A stretch of DNA of 64,000 bases from Pelagirhabdus alkalitolerans (GCF_900096905.1 NZ_FMYI01000003.1:248001-312000); one strand, 5' to 3'. Positions 26,141-35,183 are shown, numbered from the stretch's first letter. The notes: generated from the sequence alone by a model not told the origin. Program-made: numbers and translations.

Positions 26141-26192
26141 AAAAAAATCGACTGCTTACTTTATTATTAAAGTAGAGCAGTTGATTTTTTAT
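26141..26192. terminator. Bidirectional terminator between yqgX and comGG
   Basis: AAAATC.ACTGC.TACTTTA / TAAAGTA.GCAGT.GATTTT hairpin with A- and T-runs on both flanks serves yqgX and the comG operon. Confidence 0.85.
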
Positions 26193-26207
26193 TTGTCATG
26201 ACTGAAA

Positions 26208-26564
26208 TTAAGGTTTTTGTATTGTATAATGTCTTGTTTTTCGGTGAGATGAAATGGATGCTCTTACCTGAAACGTTAGTGTATCTTCATCCTTATCTGT
26301 TACCCGAATTGTTGCGCTGCCATGTGGATAATCATATGTGACTGATTGATCTACAACAGTTACTTCTATGAATTGTTCCGTTGCTAATCGATGTATATTA
26401 TCTAACTGCAAATTTATCATTTCCATTTGAGAAAGTGAATGTTCGTTATACGTAGTGCGAATAAGGGTGAATAAAAAGATAGACATAATCGATGTAATCA
26501 ATAAGCTAAGGATAAGGATCGAACCTGATTCATTACGGTATCGTTTTATGAATGTTTTTTTCAT
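26208..26564 (-). CDS. comGG: Competence pseudopilus protein ComGG
   Basis: This is the last gene of the comG operon (118 aa). The basic N-terminus (MKKTFIKRYRNESG) and the following hydrophobic helix (SILILSLLITSIMSIFLF) give a minor-pseudopilin layout. As in B. subtilis ComGG it lacks the strict GFTLIE processing motif. AGGAGAACACT precedes the ATG. Its 5' end overlaps comGF by 32 bases. It is assigned by position and topology more than by sequence. Confidence 0.85.
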   Translation of the reverse strand: MKKTFIKRYRNESGSILILSLLITSIMSIFLFTLIRTTYNEHSLSQMEMINLQLDNIHRLATEQFIEVTVVDQSVTYDYPHGSATIRVTDKDEDTLTFQVRASISSHRKTRHYTIQKP

Positions 26565-26985
26565 AGTGTTCTCCTGATTGTGTCATGACCTTGATATGAA
26601 TGAAATGCTCATTCTCAACTAATTCAAAAGACAAAACATCTCTCAATAATATCTCATGGCCTGATTGGTTAACTCGCCTCCTAATAACTGTCTGGTATTG
26701 TTCAATCGTAATCGTTTCATTTAAAGTGTTGTTCAGCTGCATTTGATCGTTAGATACACTATAGATCTCAGATTGTGATATTTCATCTGTTATAAAGTGA
26801 AAAAACTGATACACAGCGTGTTGATCGTATTCTCTTACAGGAACAACAAGCGTATAAAGACTAGGAAGTAAGAGAGTTATCAATGATAAAACAACAATAG
26901 AAATCAAGGCCTCAACAAGAGTAAACCCGTCTTGATTTTTATTTGTGAAGATAAAACGTGACGAAGTCTTGATCTCTTTTAACAT
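26533..26985 (-). CDS. comGF: Competence pseudopilus protein ComGF
   Basis: This 150-aa minor pseudopilin has a processing motif QDGFTLVEALISI about 18 residues in, followed by a hydrophobic helix. It contributes to the transformation pilus that captures DNA across the cell wall. It overlaps comGE (47 bases) and comGG (32 bases), so the operon is tightly coupled. The start at 26985 is preceded by a GGCGAGTGG segment of moderate quality. Confidence 0.88.
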   Translation of the reverse strand: MLKEIKTSSRFIFTNKNQDGFTLVEALISIVVLSLITLLLPSLYTLVVPVREYDQHAVYQFFHFITDEISQSEIYSVSNDQMQLNNTLNETITIEQYQTVIRRRVNQSGHEILLRDVLSFELVENEHFIHIKVMTQSGEHYEKNIHKTIP

Positions 26986-27271
26986 TTTGCCACTCGCCTT
27001 TAATGAGTATTAGATCCTTATCCTCTTCAGTAGAAAGTTTAATTGATTGGTCGGGATCAAGTTGAATAGTCGTCGTTTCAATCGACTGTGCATCTTGTGT
27101 TTCAATGTAATTAAATACGGCATGATGATATTCAAGCCTTTCTCTTAACATAACCTTATTCATTCTCAATCTTTCTATAATTGGAAAACCAACAGTAAAA
27201 ATGGCAGAAATCATAATCAAGCTTATTAGGCTTTCAATTAACAAGAATCCAGATTGGTCATGTTTTAACAT
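26939..27271 (-). CDS. comGE: Competence pseudopilus protein ComGE
   Basis: This minor pseudopilin of 110 aa has the N-terminus HDQSGFLLIESLISLI, a variant of the type IV prepilin motif with conserved Glu at +5. GGGAAAGGACGG lies just upstream of the ATG at 27271; the longer reading from 27319 lacks a site. It overlaps comGD by 14 bases and comGF by 47 bases. The assignment follows from order in the comG operon. Confidence 0.87.
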   Translation of the reverse strand: MLKHDQSGFLLIESLISLIMISAIFTVGFPIIERLRMNKVMLRERLEYHHAVFNYIETQDAQSIETTTIQLDPDQSIKLSTEEDKDLILIKGEWQNVKRDQDFVTFYLHK

Positions 27272-27701
27272 AATATGACCGTCCTTTCCCAAACGGAAAT
27301 ATGATGGTGTACGTAGCACGCTTTGTCTTAATTTGCATTCGACCAGGTCCTCTGATCGTTCCGTGATTCGAAAAATAAATTGGATTGTTGAGTGACGTCA
27401 TTGTAATGGTCCAATTTGATGGTGTATCTCTTGTTGTGATAGGTGGTTCAATTGGACTATGTCTAATTTGGTATTTATGGTCATTGGGATAGATTTGAAT
27501 GATCGGTTGTTTATCCGTTAATATGGTTTCTTTTTGAATCGTTAATAAATCAAGTTCGAATTGGGTATACCATTGTTTAAATTGATAGTGATGATAGTAA
27601 GATAATGAGACTTGTGAACCAATCCATAAAGTTAATTGAATAATAAACAGCACAAGGAGTAGTTCGATCAGTGTAAAACCAGATTGCTGCTTAATCCACA
27701 T
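27258..27701 (-). CDS. comGD: Competence pseudopilus protein ComGD
   Basis: This pseudopilin of 147 aa has a clean prepilin motif, QQSGFTLIELLLVLF, which is cut by the ComC peptidase after the glycine. It forms part of the transformation pilus together with the major pilin ComGC. The start codon lies within the last codons of comGC (11-base overlap). Confidence 0.92.
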   Translation of the reverse strand: MWIKQQSGFTLIELLLVLFIIQLTLWIGSQVSLSYYHHYQFKQWYTQFELDLLTIQKETILTDKQPIIQIYPNDHKYQIRHSPIEPPITTRDTPSNWTITMTSLNNPIYFSNHGTIRGPGRMQIKTKRATYTIIFPFGKGRSYYVKT

Positions 27702-28008
27702 CTTCGGTTGTAACCCGGTAATTCAATGTGTCTTCGTAAATAAGACGCTTTGTTTTATTAGCAACCAAATCTGTCGATAAATAATCGGCTGCGACTAATG
27801 CCTGAATAGACTCTGGGTATTGTCCATGATCGATAAAATAAGCTTGTGTTTGATTTTCGGCCATCTGCACCATGGTTTCCTCGCTCTTAGCGTGTATGTC
27901 TTTATTACGGTCTGCTAGATTAGGCACGAGCAAGATAAGCAAAATACTAATGACAGCAAGTACAATTAACATTTCGATAAGCGTAAAGCCTTTTTCATTT
28001 TTCATCAT
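27691..28008 (-). CDS. comGC: Major competence pseudopilin ComGC
   Basis: This is the main subunit of the competence pilus (105 aa). Its N-terminus MMKNEKGFTLIEMLIVLAV has the textbook prepilin peptidase site. A short soluble domain follows (HGQYPESIQALVAADYL), as in ComGC proteins. The start ATG 28008 follows TTAGGAGCTGATC; upstream in-frame codons to 28137 belong to comGB in another frame. It starts 12 bases after comGB ends. Confidence 0.96.
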   Translation of the reverse strand: MMKNEKGFTLIEMLIVLAVISILLILLVPNLADRNKDIHAKSEETMVQMAENQTQAYFIDHGQYPESIQALVAADYLSTDLVANKTKRLIYEDTLNYRVTTEDVD

Positions 28009-28019
28009 GTGATCAGCTC

Positions 28020-29075
28020 CTAAATCGTTTGAATAAGTTGTAACATGGGGATTAAAATGGATAAATAAATTAAAATAATTGAACATGCTATAATCGAAAA
28101 TACAATAGGCTGGATACGTCGAATGAGTAATTGGCATCGTTCTTGAAGGTCACTTAAGGTAAAAGAGGCATACATTTCCAAATCTTTTTTTAAGTGTAAA
28201 TGATCGCTTTGTCTTTCAAATAGAGAGATAAATTCTTTTTCAAAAAAATTAATACGTTGTAAAGCTTCGTTAGTTGTTTCACCACGCTCAAGATCATTTA
28301 ATAAGCGAGTAGCATAGAAGTTTACTAGTGTTTTTTCTTGATGGTGCGAAATAAAAGTTAAGCTAGATTTTAATGAAAAATGTGCATCTAATAATGAACT
28401 TAGATGAATCGCAAAATGAAAACTTACATAAAGTGAAATCCATTTTTTGATAAATCGAAAATGCTGTAAGATGTTGTGAATTCTCTCCAGCTTGATTTGC
28501 TTATTTACTTGGATCATGATGGTGATAAGTATGGAACATAGGATTGAGAGGGTTAATAAAATATTAAAAAGGGATTGGGTTGTGACAATGGCTAAATGAA
28601 GAATAGTAGATGAATTATAATGTGTTGAATATAATTGTTCGAAGGCCGGATAAACAAACCAATTAATAAATAATAGTATAATGAGAAACATGGTAATTAG
28701 AATCAAGGGATAGCGAATTGTATTGAAAAATTGATGCTGTAGCTCTCTTCTTTTTTTAATATACTGAGTAGCTTCTTGTATAGCTTGATGAAGGTGACCA
28801 TTCTTTAAAGAGAAATGGATGTATGTGATAATGTGTGGATTAAAACCAAGATTTTTTAAACAATGATCAAATGTTTGACCTTTATTTAACTCATCTTTAA
28901 TGTAGTCACAAATTTCTCTATAAAATGATTGTGACTTAAGGAGGTGAAGAGCATCAAACATCACATATCCTTGTTCAAATAAGTGACTAAGTCGATCTAA
29001 AAACCTTAATTGATGATCAATTGTTAATGTAAGGGGAGGTTTGGGTTTCAAAAACGGTTTGATCAGAAAAACCAT
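28020..29075 (-). CDS. comGB: Competence pilus assembly platform protein ComGB
   Basis: ComGB is the GspF/PilC-type polytopic membrane protein that couples the ComGA ATPase to pilus assembly. The 351-aa protein has three long hydrophobic segments: one near 130-150, one near 175-200 and one at the C-terminus (PIVFSIIACSIILIYLSI). The repeated T2SSF half-domains are visible (FLDRLSHLFEQGYVMFDAL and FAIHLSSLLDAHFSLKSSL). ATG 29075 has GAAAGG about 9 bases upstream. It overlaps the end of comGA by 59 bases. Confidence 0.93.
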   Translation of the reverse strand: MVFLIKPFLKPKPPLTLTIDHQLRFLDRLSHLFEQGYVMFDALHLLKSQSFYREICDYIKDELNKGQTFDHCLKNLGFNPHIITYIHFSLKNGHLHQAIQEATQYIKKRRELQHQFFNTIRYPLILITMFLIILLFINWFVYPAFEQLYSTHYNSSTILHLAIVTTQSLFNILLTLSILCSILITIMIQVNKQIKLERIHNILQHFRFIKKWISLYVSFHFAIHLSSLLDAHFSLKSSLTFISHHQEKTLVNFYATRLLNDLERGETTNEALQRINFFEKEFISLFERQSDHLHLKKDLEMYASFTLSDLQERCQLLIRRIQPIVFSIIACSIILIYLSILIPMLQLIQTI

Positions 29076-30054
29076 AAGCAAAAGCCTTTCTTCTTGAGTC
29101 ATAAAATGATTTTCCTTGCAAAGGATTAAGGGTTTGATCATGGAGGTAAGCCTGAATATCGTTTTCATTTAACTGTTCCAAAATCGCTGCTCGTCTTGAT
29201 GTGTGTTCATGTGGCTTAATTGAAATGAGTTCTAAGGCAACAACTCCCATCAGGTTTTGAATAATATCAACTTTTTCAATCCCCATTTCTTGTAGTCGGT
29301 GAAGGGTTCCAAAAGCATTTTTAGCATGTAATGTAGAAAACACAAGGTGCCCTGTATAGGCCGCATGAAAGACAAATTCAGCCGTCTTATGATCCCGTAT
29401 TTCACCTACCATTAGTATGTCAGGGTCATGTCTGAGAGCTGCCTTTAATCCAGTATTGTAATTTAATCCAGATGATTCATTCACTTGTATTTGGAGAAAA
29501 TTCGTCATCTCTTTTTCAACGGGATCTTCGAGAGTGATCGTTTGGTAAGCTTTTTCTTTTAAGAGATGGTCTAACAAAGAGTATAGTAAGGTCGTTTTTC
29601 CCGATCCAGTTGCTCCAGTGAATAAGATCACTCCAGAAGTTCGATTGACCATATTCTTCAATTGAGTAGCTTGGCTATTAAATAAGAGTAACTCATTGAT
29701 GGAGAGAATCGATTGATGGGGAAGAATACGAATCGCTAAACTTTCATTTTGCTTAGTCGGCAATGTAGATAATCTTAAATTGAGGTTTGTGTGATCGAGC
29801 GGATATTGAAGAGCTCCGTCCTGTGGTTTTCTTTGTTCACCAATATCCATAGAACTTGTGAACTTAAGATAGTTAATAATAAATTGATAATGATTAAGGG
29901 TAAGGTCATAATGAAAAACACGTGAACCATTGATACGAAAAAAGATGCTAACTTTATCGTTCTCCGGGAAAAAGTGAATGTCTGTAACATTCATCGATAG
30001 AGCCGTTTTAAACAATCGATTTAAAAATTGTGATGCTGAATATATTATGCTCAC
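29017..30054 (-). CDS. comGA: Competence pilus ATPase ComGA
   Basis: ComGA is the GspE/PilB-type ATPase that powers assembly of the transformation pilus. The 345-aa protein has the N-terminal motif MNVTDIHFFPE, then MDIGEQRKPQDG, Walker A (GATGSGKTTLLY), the Asp box, Walker B (DILMVGEIRD) and the His box (GHLVFSTLHAKNA). GTG 30054 is taken as start because the length then fits ComGA and a GAAAGTGAG segment precedes it; the longer frame to ATG 30132 is possible. It heads the seven-gene operon. Confidence 0.95.
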   Translation of the reverse strand: MSIIYSASQFLNRLFKTALSMNVTDIHFFPENDKVSIFFRINGSRVFHYDLTLNHYQFIINYLKFTSSMDIGEQRKPQDGALQYPLDHTNLNLRLSTLPTKQNESLAIRILPHQSILSINELLLFNSQATQLKNMVNRTSGVILFTGATGSGKTTLLYSLLDHLLKEKAYQTITLEDPVEKEMTNFLQIQVNESSGLNYNTGLKAALRHDPDILMVGEIRDHKTAEFVFHAAYTGHLVFSTLHAKNAFGTLHRLQEMGIEKVDIIQNLMGVVALELISIKPHEHTSRRAAILEQLNENDIQAYLHDQTLNPLQGKSFYDSRRKAFAYGFSDQTVFETQTSPYINN

Positions 30055-30111
30055 CTCACTTTCTTGATAAAATGTACTATAGCCTAAGTGAAGGAATTGG
30101 GCAAATGGGCG

Positions 30112-30147
30112 AAATAATAATTTATCATACATGGAAAGAGAAGTTTT
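30112..30147 (-). promoter_or_regulatory. Possible ComK boxes upstream of comGA
   Basis: Two imperfect AAAA-N5-TTTT units are present. AAAG-N5-TTTT (30135-30147) has one mismatch and AAAT-N5-TTTA (30112-30124) has two. They lie 10 bases apart in the region upstream of comGA where ComK would act. The match is weak in an AT-rich region. Confidence 0.3.
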
Positions 30148-30175
30148 TACATGTAAAGAGCATTCAGTAAATAAT

Positions 30176-30223
30176 GAGCCGAGTTGCCGGCTCGTTTTAT
30201 AAAAGATAAAGACATGCTATAAT
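30176..30223 (+). promoter_or_regulatory. GC-rich hairpin and extended -10 promoter before aroK
   Basis: GAGCCG / CGGCTC (30176-30193) followed by GTTTTAT looks like a terminator on the plus strand. Just downstream, TGCTATAAT (30215-30223) is an extended -10 that could start aroK transcription. The hairpin could stop antisense transcripts across comG from entering aroK. Confidence 0.5.
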
Positions 30224-30249
30224 ATGAAAAAAGATTCGAGGTGAAGGAA

Positions 30250-30753
30250 TTGGATAGTCTCTATTTAATTGGATTTATGGGAAGCGGGAAATCGACGATT
30301 GGAAAAGTTTTATCCAAACGACTCAATGTCCCTTTATATGACATGGATAATGAAATTGTATTAAAGGCAGAAAAAGAGATTAAGGATATTTTTGCTGAAG
30401 AAGGGGAGTCTGTTTTTCGTGATTACGAAACGACGATACTAAAACAAATGCCGACAAAGGATGCGATTATTTCAACGGGCGGTGGCGTTATTGAGCGAGA
30501 AGACAATAGGGAGTGGCTTAAAAACAAGCAGTCGATTTATTTAAGAGTGTCATTTGACACCGTTAAAAAACGATTAAAAAAGGATGCATCACGTCCATTA
30601 TGGAATGATTCATCCAAAGATAAAAAAGAACTTCTAAATCAGCGCGATCCTAAATATACACTAAGTGCAACTTACACAATTGATGTGGATTCATTATCTG
30701 TTGAAGAAGTTGTTGATGAAATCGTTAAAACCTTAAATCTACATGAGTTGTGA
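30250..30753 (+). CDS. aroK: Shikimate kinase
   Basis: AroK phosphorylates shikimate in the chorismate pathway to aromatic amino acids. The 167-aa protein has Walker A (GFMGSGKSTIG), the shikimate-binding DMDNEI and STGGGVIERE segments, and the lid region DASRPLW. I chose TTG 30250 because GAGGTGA lies 5 bases upstream; an in-frame GTG at 30241 is inside that site. Its stop codon directly abuts the stop of the convergent yqhG. Confidence 0.93.
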   Translation: MDSLYLIGFMGSGKSTIGKVLSKRLNVPLYDMDNEIVLKAEKEIKDIFAEEGESVFRDYETTILKQMPTKDAIISTGGGVIEREDNREWLKNKQSIYLRVSFDTVKKRLKKDASRPLWNDSSKDKKELLNQRDPKYTLSATYTIDVDSLSVEEVVDEIVKTLNLHEL

Positions 30754-31503
30754 TCAAGAACAGTGAAAAATACCACAATTTACGATTTTATATATAATAG
30801 AAGGTTGATAATTGGCTTTAATATTTTCAAGTTCTGTTTCATCATTTTTATCCATTGAATCAAAATAGGCGAGATGTTTTTGCTGATTTTCATAAGCGTA
30901 CCTAGCCCAAATATGTTTTTTGTAGCTTAATTGTTCTGTCAGACATTTCATAATACGCTGGTAACCATTTTCAATACGAATTAAAGGTGTCAATACATAG
31001 CAATAATCACTAATTTGATTCGACCACTCATCATTCGAAAAATGATTAAATGCATGATCAATAATGGTGCCTTTTATCAAATTGATCGCTAAACTGTGCA
31101 TATTTTCTTCATGATAGTCCCCTTTATAAGTGATCTTGACTGTGATAATTAACCACGGGTAAAGAGCTGTTTGTTTATCAGTTTGAATGATCTGGTATAG
31201 ATTAGTGAATCGACCCTTTTCAATCGCATCGGCATAAATTTTCATAAATAGATCTGAACCCAGTTGAATTAAAGAATTGTTGTTAGTACGGTTAAGGGGA
31301 GAAAAAGATAAATCGAGTTGTAGAGGTATGCCTTCTTGTTTCATCATATCTTGATAGTGCCAATAAAAAGGTCGATTCATTAATAGTTGATCCATTTCCT
31401 TTGTTAAATGAACGGTTGTTTTTTCTCCTTCTGTATGAATCGAACAATGATTAAGATTAAAATAGTCATAGATGAGTTGCTTTAAACTCGGATGGTTCAT
31501 CAT
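30754..31503 (-). CDS. yqhG: YqhG family protein
   Basis: This is a 249-aa conserved Firmicute protein of unknown function, recognised from the N-terminal pattern (IYDYFNLNHC and LTKEMDQLLMNRPFYWHY) of B. subtilis YqhG. It has no signal or membrane segment. It lies 22 bases downstream of the SNF2-type helicase gene yqhH on the same strand, as in B. subtilis, so the two are probably co-transcribed and may act together. Confidence 0.88.
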   Translation of the reverse strand: MMNHPSLKQLIYDYFNLNHCSIHTEGEKTTVHLTKEMDQLLMNRPFYWHYQDMMKQEGIPLQLDLSFSPLNRTNNNSLIQLGSDLFMKIYADAIEKGRFTNLYQIIQTDKQTALYPWLIITVKITYKGDYHEENMHSLAINLIKGTIIDHAFNHFSNDEWSNQISDYCYVLTPLIRIENGYQRIMKCLTEQLSYKKHIWARYAYENQQKHLAYFDSMDKNDETELENIKANYQPSIIYKIVNCGIFHCS

Positions 31504-31525
31504 AGATTCAGTACCCTCACTTTAT

Positions 31526-33001
31526 TTAATGGATTTGTGGGAGGATTTCATCTAGATCTCCGACAACCCATTTACAGATGGCTAACTTTTTATATAATTG
31601 ATCCATTATGGTGTCTTCAATCGTGTGTTTAATGGAGAAGTTGTAGATATGCACGTCTTGTTGTTGGCCGAGCCTGTGAATACGCCCAATCCTTTGCTCG
31701 ACGCGCATTGGATTCCAAGGTAAATCATAATTAATAAGGTGGTGGCAAAACTGAAGGTTAATACCCTCACCAGCTGCTTCAGTTGCAATCATAACTTGAA
31801 TTTTATCTTTAAATAATTGTTGAACCCACTCTCGTTTTCCTTTCTTAAAATGACCACTATACAGAACGGAAGAAATACCGTGTTGATGTAATAACCACTG
31901 AAGGTAAGCTTGTGTACCTCTGAATTCCGTGAAAACAACACACTTGTGATTAATATTTTTTACTAATTCAATTAATTTAAGTGCTTTTGGATGCTCGTTC
32001 AGTGTATTTAATCTGTTGAGTATTAACTGATGATCAGGTAATTGGTTTTTCTTAATGCTTAAATAGAGTGCTTGATGAGACGAGCACCACTCTCTTAAAT
32101 ACAAATGATAAAAGGAAACTGAATGCGTCCTTAAATAACGAAGAAGGTCTTGATAAAAGGTTGATTCGTCTTCATTTAATTCAATTGGGATCAAGTAACT
32201 GAAGCGTTGATTCCACTGAATCGAGGTTTCTTTTCTCATAAAGCGGGTCATGACTTGATCAAGTTTTGGTCTTAACTCAATGTGATTAGCATCATTGGCT
32301 AAATGGTCAACATCTTTTTTCGTGATCAAACCTGGCTTAATGAGTTGGCTTAAATGATAAAGGTCATGAGATGAGTTGTGTACGGGTGTCGCTGTTAGAA
32401 GCAAACAGTATTTTTTGTTGATTTGTTTAACAAATTGATAATTTTTTGTTCGATTATTTTTTAATTTATGTGCTTCATCTATAATAACCAAATCATATGG
32501 AAGAGATAAAATAATGTCTTGATGTTGTGAACGTTTGGCTAAGTCGATTGATGATATCATGATTTTCGACTGTTTCCAGTTAGGGTTCTTTTTCGCAATC
32601 GTTGTGCGGATATGAAATTTGTTGTAAAGTTCTTCCGCCCACTGATGATTTAAAGAAGCGGGGCATAAGATTAGAACTTTCTTAACAAGACCTCGAATTA
32701 AGTATTCTTTCAAAATTAATCCAGCTTCAATCGTTTTACCTAAACCAACTTCATCTGCTAGTAGAGCGCGACCATTCATGTCTTGAACCACTTTTTTTAC
32801 AGTTGTAAGTTGGTGGGGAAGGATTGTTAAGTGAGACAATAATGAGGGAGCAATTAATGAATCAATCGAAGGACAAAGCGAGAATTCTGCCATTTTATGA
32901 GCAAGAGCAAATTGTTCCCAAGTTGCAAGATTAGTGGATTGTGTTAAAGCATGAGTGAAATCATCAAATGTATGATCGTCTGTCATCATTTTGATATGCA
33001 T
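31526..33001 (-). CDS. yqhH: SNF2-family DEAD/DEAH helicase YqhH
   Basis: This 491-aa ATPase of the SNF2/RapA branch of superfamily 2 should translocate on double-stranded DNA. Motif I is LADEVGLGKTIEAG, II is VIDEAHKLKN and III is LLTATPVHN. The C-terminal motor has EGINLQF and the motif VI stretch QRIGRIHRLGQ. It is the short core form without extra domains. The ATG at 33001 has GGAAGGTGG upstream at slightly long spacing. The substrate and role of YqhH are not known; a DNA repair or transcription-recycling role is plausible. Confidence 0.93.
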   Translation of the reverse strand: MHIKMMTDDHTFDDFTHALTQSTNLATWEQFALAHKMAEFSLCPSIDSLIAPSLLSHLTILPHQLTTVKKVVQDMNGRALLADEVGLGKTIEAGLILKEYLIRGLVKKVLILCPASLNHQWAEELYNKFHIRTTIAKKNPNWKQSKIMISSIDLAKRSQHQDIILSLPYDLVIIDEAHKLKNNRTKNYQFVKQINKKYCLLLTATPVHNSSHDLYHLSQLIKPGLITKKDVDHLANDANHIELRPKLDQVMTRFMRKETSIQWNQRFSYLIPIELNEDESTFYQDLLRYLRTHSVSFYHLYLREWCSSHQALYLSIKKNQLPDHQLILNRLNTLNEHPKALKLIELVKNINHKCVVFTEFRGTQAYLQWLLHQHGISSVLYSGHFKKGKREWVQQLFKDKIQVMIATEAAGEGINLQFCHHLINYDLPWNPMRVEQRIGRIHRLGQQQDVHIYNFSIKHTIEDTIMDQLYKKLAICKWVVGDLDEILPQIH

Positions 33002-33102
33002 GTAGTCATGACCACCTTCCGTTGATAGTCATAGTCTGCCCGATTAACGAGAAATTTATAAATAAATAGAGGAGATATGCTTATTAAATAATATTGGACA
33101 AT

Positions 33103-33137
33103 AAAAAAAGCAACTTCAAGGAGTCGCTTTTTTTATT
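33103..33137 (-). terminator. Terminator after yqhL
   Basis: AAAAAAAGC.ACT / AGT.GCTTTTTTT hairpin lies 20 bases beyond the yqhL stop in its direction of transcription. Confidence 0.75.
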
Positions 33138-33155
33138 TTAAAAGTTTGCTCTAAA

Positions 33156-33572
33156 TTAATATGAGCTTTTCTTTGTTTTTTTGATTTTGCCTGTCCATTT
33201 CTTGAAACCATCTTTTAATTGATAGAGCTCTTCGTGTCCTTGCTTATGAAGTGTCCAAGCAGCTCTAGCTGCACGTGAGCCCGTTTGGCAATATAGATAT
33301 ATAGGCATGTCTTTTCTCAATTCTTGTTTCCGTTGTTTTAGCTGCGTCACTGGAATATTCCTAGCGCCCCATATGTGACCTGCATCATATTCTTTCTGTT
33401 CACGCACGTCAATTAGCTGTGCCTTCCGGTATCCATCACGAAATTCTGATTCAGTTAATGTGGTTAGGATTTTTCTCGTCTTTATATAACGATAAACTGT
33501 ATACCCTAGATATCCAGCTAACAATATGAGTAAAATAATCCAATCCCATGTAAGTCCTAAAATAAGTTGCAT
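33156..33572 (-). CDS. yqhL: Membrane-anchored rhodanese-like protein YqhL
   Basis: The 138-aa protein has an N-terminal membrane segment (WIILLILLAGYLGYTVY) and a rhodanese domain (about 38-130) with the catalytic cysteine loop YCQTGSRAARA. It may transfer sulfur from or to a partner at the membrane; the partner is unknown. GGGGAAAATACT precedes the ATG. In B. subtilis, gcvT-gcvPA-gcvPB lie between yqhH and yqhL and lipM follows. All are missing here, and yqhL sits directly between yqhH and mntR. Confidence 0.9.
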   Translation of the reverse strand: MQLILGLTWDWIILLILLAGYLGYTVYRYIKTRKILTTLTESEFRDGYRKAQLIDVREQKEYDAGHIWGARNIPVTQLKQRKQELRKDMPIYLYCQTGSRAARAAWTLHKQGHEELYQLKDGFKKWTGKIKKTKKSSY

Positions 33573-33755
33573 AGTATTTTCCCCTTTTTTTCAGTCTGCT
33601 ACTATTATACGACGTTTAGTTTGTTTTTTCAAAATAAAAATAAGCGGATACATCCAATCAACTCTACTTGTCTGTTTAATCAATCTATTGTATTCTTTAG
33701 ATAGTACAAAATTATGATAAATACATGTGTGTACGTGTTAAATTGGGGGATAAAT

Positions 33756-34184
33756 ATGCCAACACCTAGTATGGAAGATTATATAGAACAGATTTACTTA
33801 TTAATTGAATCAAAAGGATACGCGCGTGTATCTGATATAGCTGATGCTTTAGAAGTCCATCCGTCCTCCGTCACGAAGATGGTTCAAAAACTTGATAAAG
33901 ATGGTTATCTAAACTACGAGAAATACCGTGGTTTAATACTAACACCACAAGGAAAGAAGATTGGAAAACGATTAGTGTATAGACATGATCTACTTGAAGA
34001 GTTTCTTGAGCTAATTGGCGTGAATGCTGAGAATATTTATGAGGATGTAGAAGGGATTGAACATCATTTAAGCTGGAATTCAATTGATCGTATTGGTGAT
34101 CTTGTCCAGTACTTTGATCTAAATCCGAACCGAAAGAAAGAACTTAAGTTTTTAATTAAAGCTGCAGATGAAGAAGGCGAATAA
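33756..34184 (+). CDS. mntR: Manganese transport regulator MntR
   Basis: MntR is a DtxR-family repressor that senses Mn(II) and shuts down Mn uptake. The 142-aa length equals B. subtilis MntR. The metal ligands are visible: D8 and E11 in SMEDYIEQIY, His in YRHDLLEEF, and the EGIEHH cluster (E99, E102, H103). A winged helix covers residues 20-65 (VSDIADALEVHPSSVTKMV). The start ATG 33756 follows TTGGGGGATAA; an upstream ATG at 33714 has no site. It fits with a Mn-dependent SOD in the same window. Confidence 0.95.
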   Translation: MPTPSMEDYIEQIYLLIESKGYARVSDIADALEVHPSSVTKMVQKLDKDGYLNYEKYRGLILTPQGKKIGKRLVYRHDLLEEFLELIGVNAENIYEDVEGIEHHLSWNSIDRIGDLVQYFDLNPNRKKELKFLIKAADEEGE

Positions 34185-34190
34185 CGGATT

Positions 34191-34219
34191 AAAATCACCT
34201 AAATTAAGGTGATTTTTTT
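34191..34219 (+). terminator. Terminator after mntR
   Basis: AAAATCACCT / AGGTGATTTT with a seven-T run, directly after the stop codon. Confidence 0.88.
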
Positions 34220-34297
34220 ATTTCGAATAGATGTGATAAAAGTATGTTTTAAATTCACCTTTCATATAGTGTTTAAAAAGAATGAAGAAGGTGAAGT

Positions 34298-35182
34298 ATG
34301 CAAATTGATGTGGTGTTTTCAGGCGGTGGTGCACGCGGTTTTGCCTATATAGGTGTCTTGCAGGCGATTGAATCAAAAAATTTCACCATAAAAAGTTCAA
34401 TAGGTAGTTCGGTGGGGGCTATTATGGCAGGGTTAATCGCGTGTGATTATACTTCAACGGAATTATATGATTTATTTATTCGATTAGATATCACGAGGTT
34501 ACTTAAAGATAAAGAACCTCCTTCATTTTTAGCTTGGTTTAAATGGCTTAAATTATATTATTGTCTAGGTCTTTATAATACAGATCCATTAGAAAACATC
34601 TTGACGGAATTATGTGCAAAAAAAGGCTATCATACCTTTGGTCAGCTTGAAAAAGGCAAGCTGTGCGTTACAGCTGTTGATTTAACATTAGGCAAGCTGA
34701 TTGTTATTCCAGATGACTTAGAGACCTATTACGGTATTAACCCCGATCTTTTTTCAATAGCCAAAGCATTAACGATGAGTGCGAGTTTACCTTATTTTTT
34801 TAAACCGTATCGATTAAAGACTGCCAAAGGCAAAACGCACTTAATCGTGGACGGGGGGTTAGTTAGTAATTTGCCGATGTGGTTAAAGGAAGAACAATCC
34901 AACCGGTTAAAACGTCCTTTAGTAGGATTTCAACTACAATCAAAAGAAAACTACTTCCATCAACCGAAGCTAGATAATGGGATAAATTATACGAAAGTAT
35001 TACTCAAAACAATGCAAGACGCACAGGATGTACGCTATTTATTAGCTAACCAAACGCGTCATGTGGTTTACTTAAATACAGATTTCATTAAAACGATCCA
35101 TTTTCAAATCTCAAAAAAAGAACGCCTTCAGTTGATCGAACTGGGGCGTAAACGGACTGAAAGCTATTTGAACAAACTATAA
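34298..35182 (+). CDS. yqhO: Patatin-like phospholipase family protein (YqhO)
   Basis: This predicted acyl hydrolase has 294 aa. It has the oxyanion loop SGGGARGFAYIG, the nucleophile elbow GSSVGAI (GXSXG) and the catalytic dyad Asp in IVDGGLVSNLP. It is a cytoplasmic patatin-type lipase by sequence, with no signal peptide. GAAGAAGGTGAAG precedes ATG 34298. It corresponds to B. subtilis YqhO, which also follows mntR. The substrate is unknown. Confidence 0.92.
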   Translation: MQIDVVFSGGGARGFAYIGVLQAIESKNFTIKSSIGSSVGAIMAGLIACDYTSTELYDLFIRLDITRLLKDKEPPSFLAWFKWLKLYYCLGLYNTDPLENILTELCAKKGYHTFGQLEKGKLCVTAVDLTLGKLIVIPDDLETYYGINPDLFSIAKALTMSASLPYFFKPYRLKTAKGKTHLIVDGGLVSNLPMWLKEEQSNRLKRPLVGFQLQSKENYFHQPKLDNGINYTKVLLKTMQDAQDVRYLLANQTRHVVYLNTDFIKTIHFQISKKERLQLIELGRKRTESYLNKL

Positions 35183-35183
35183 A

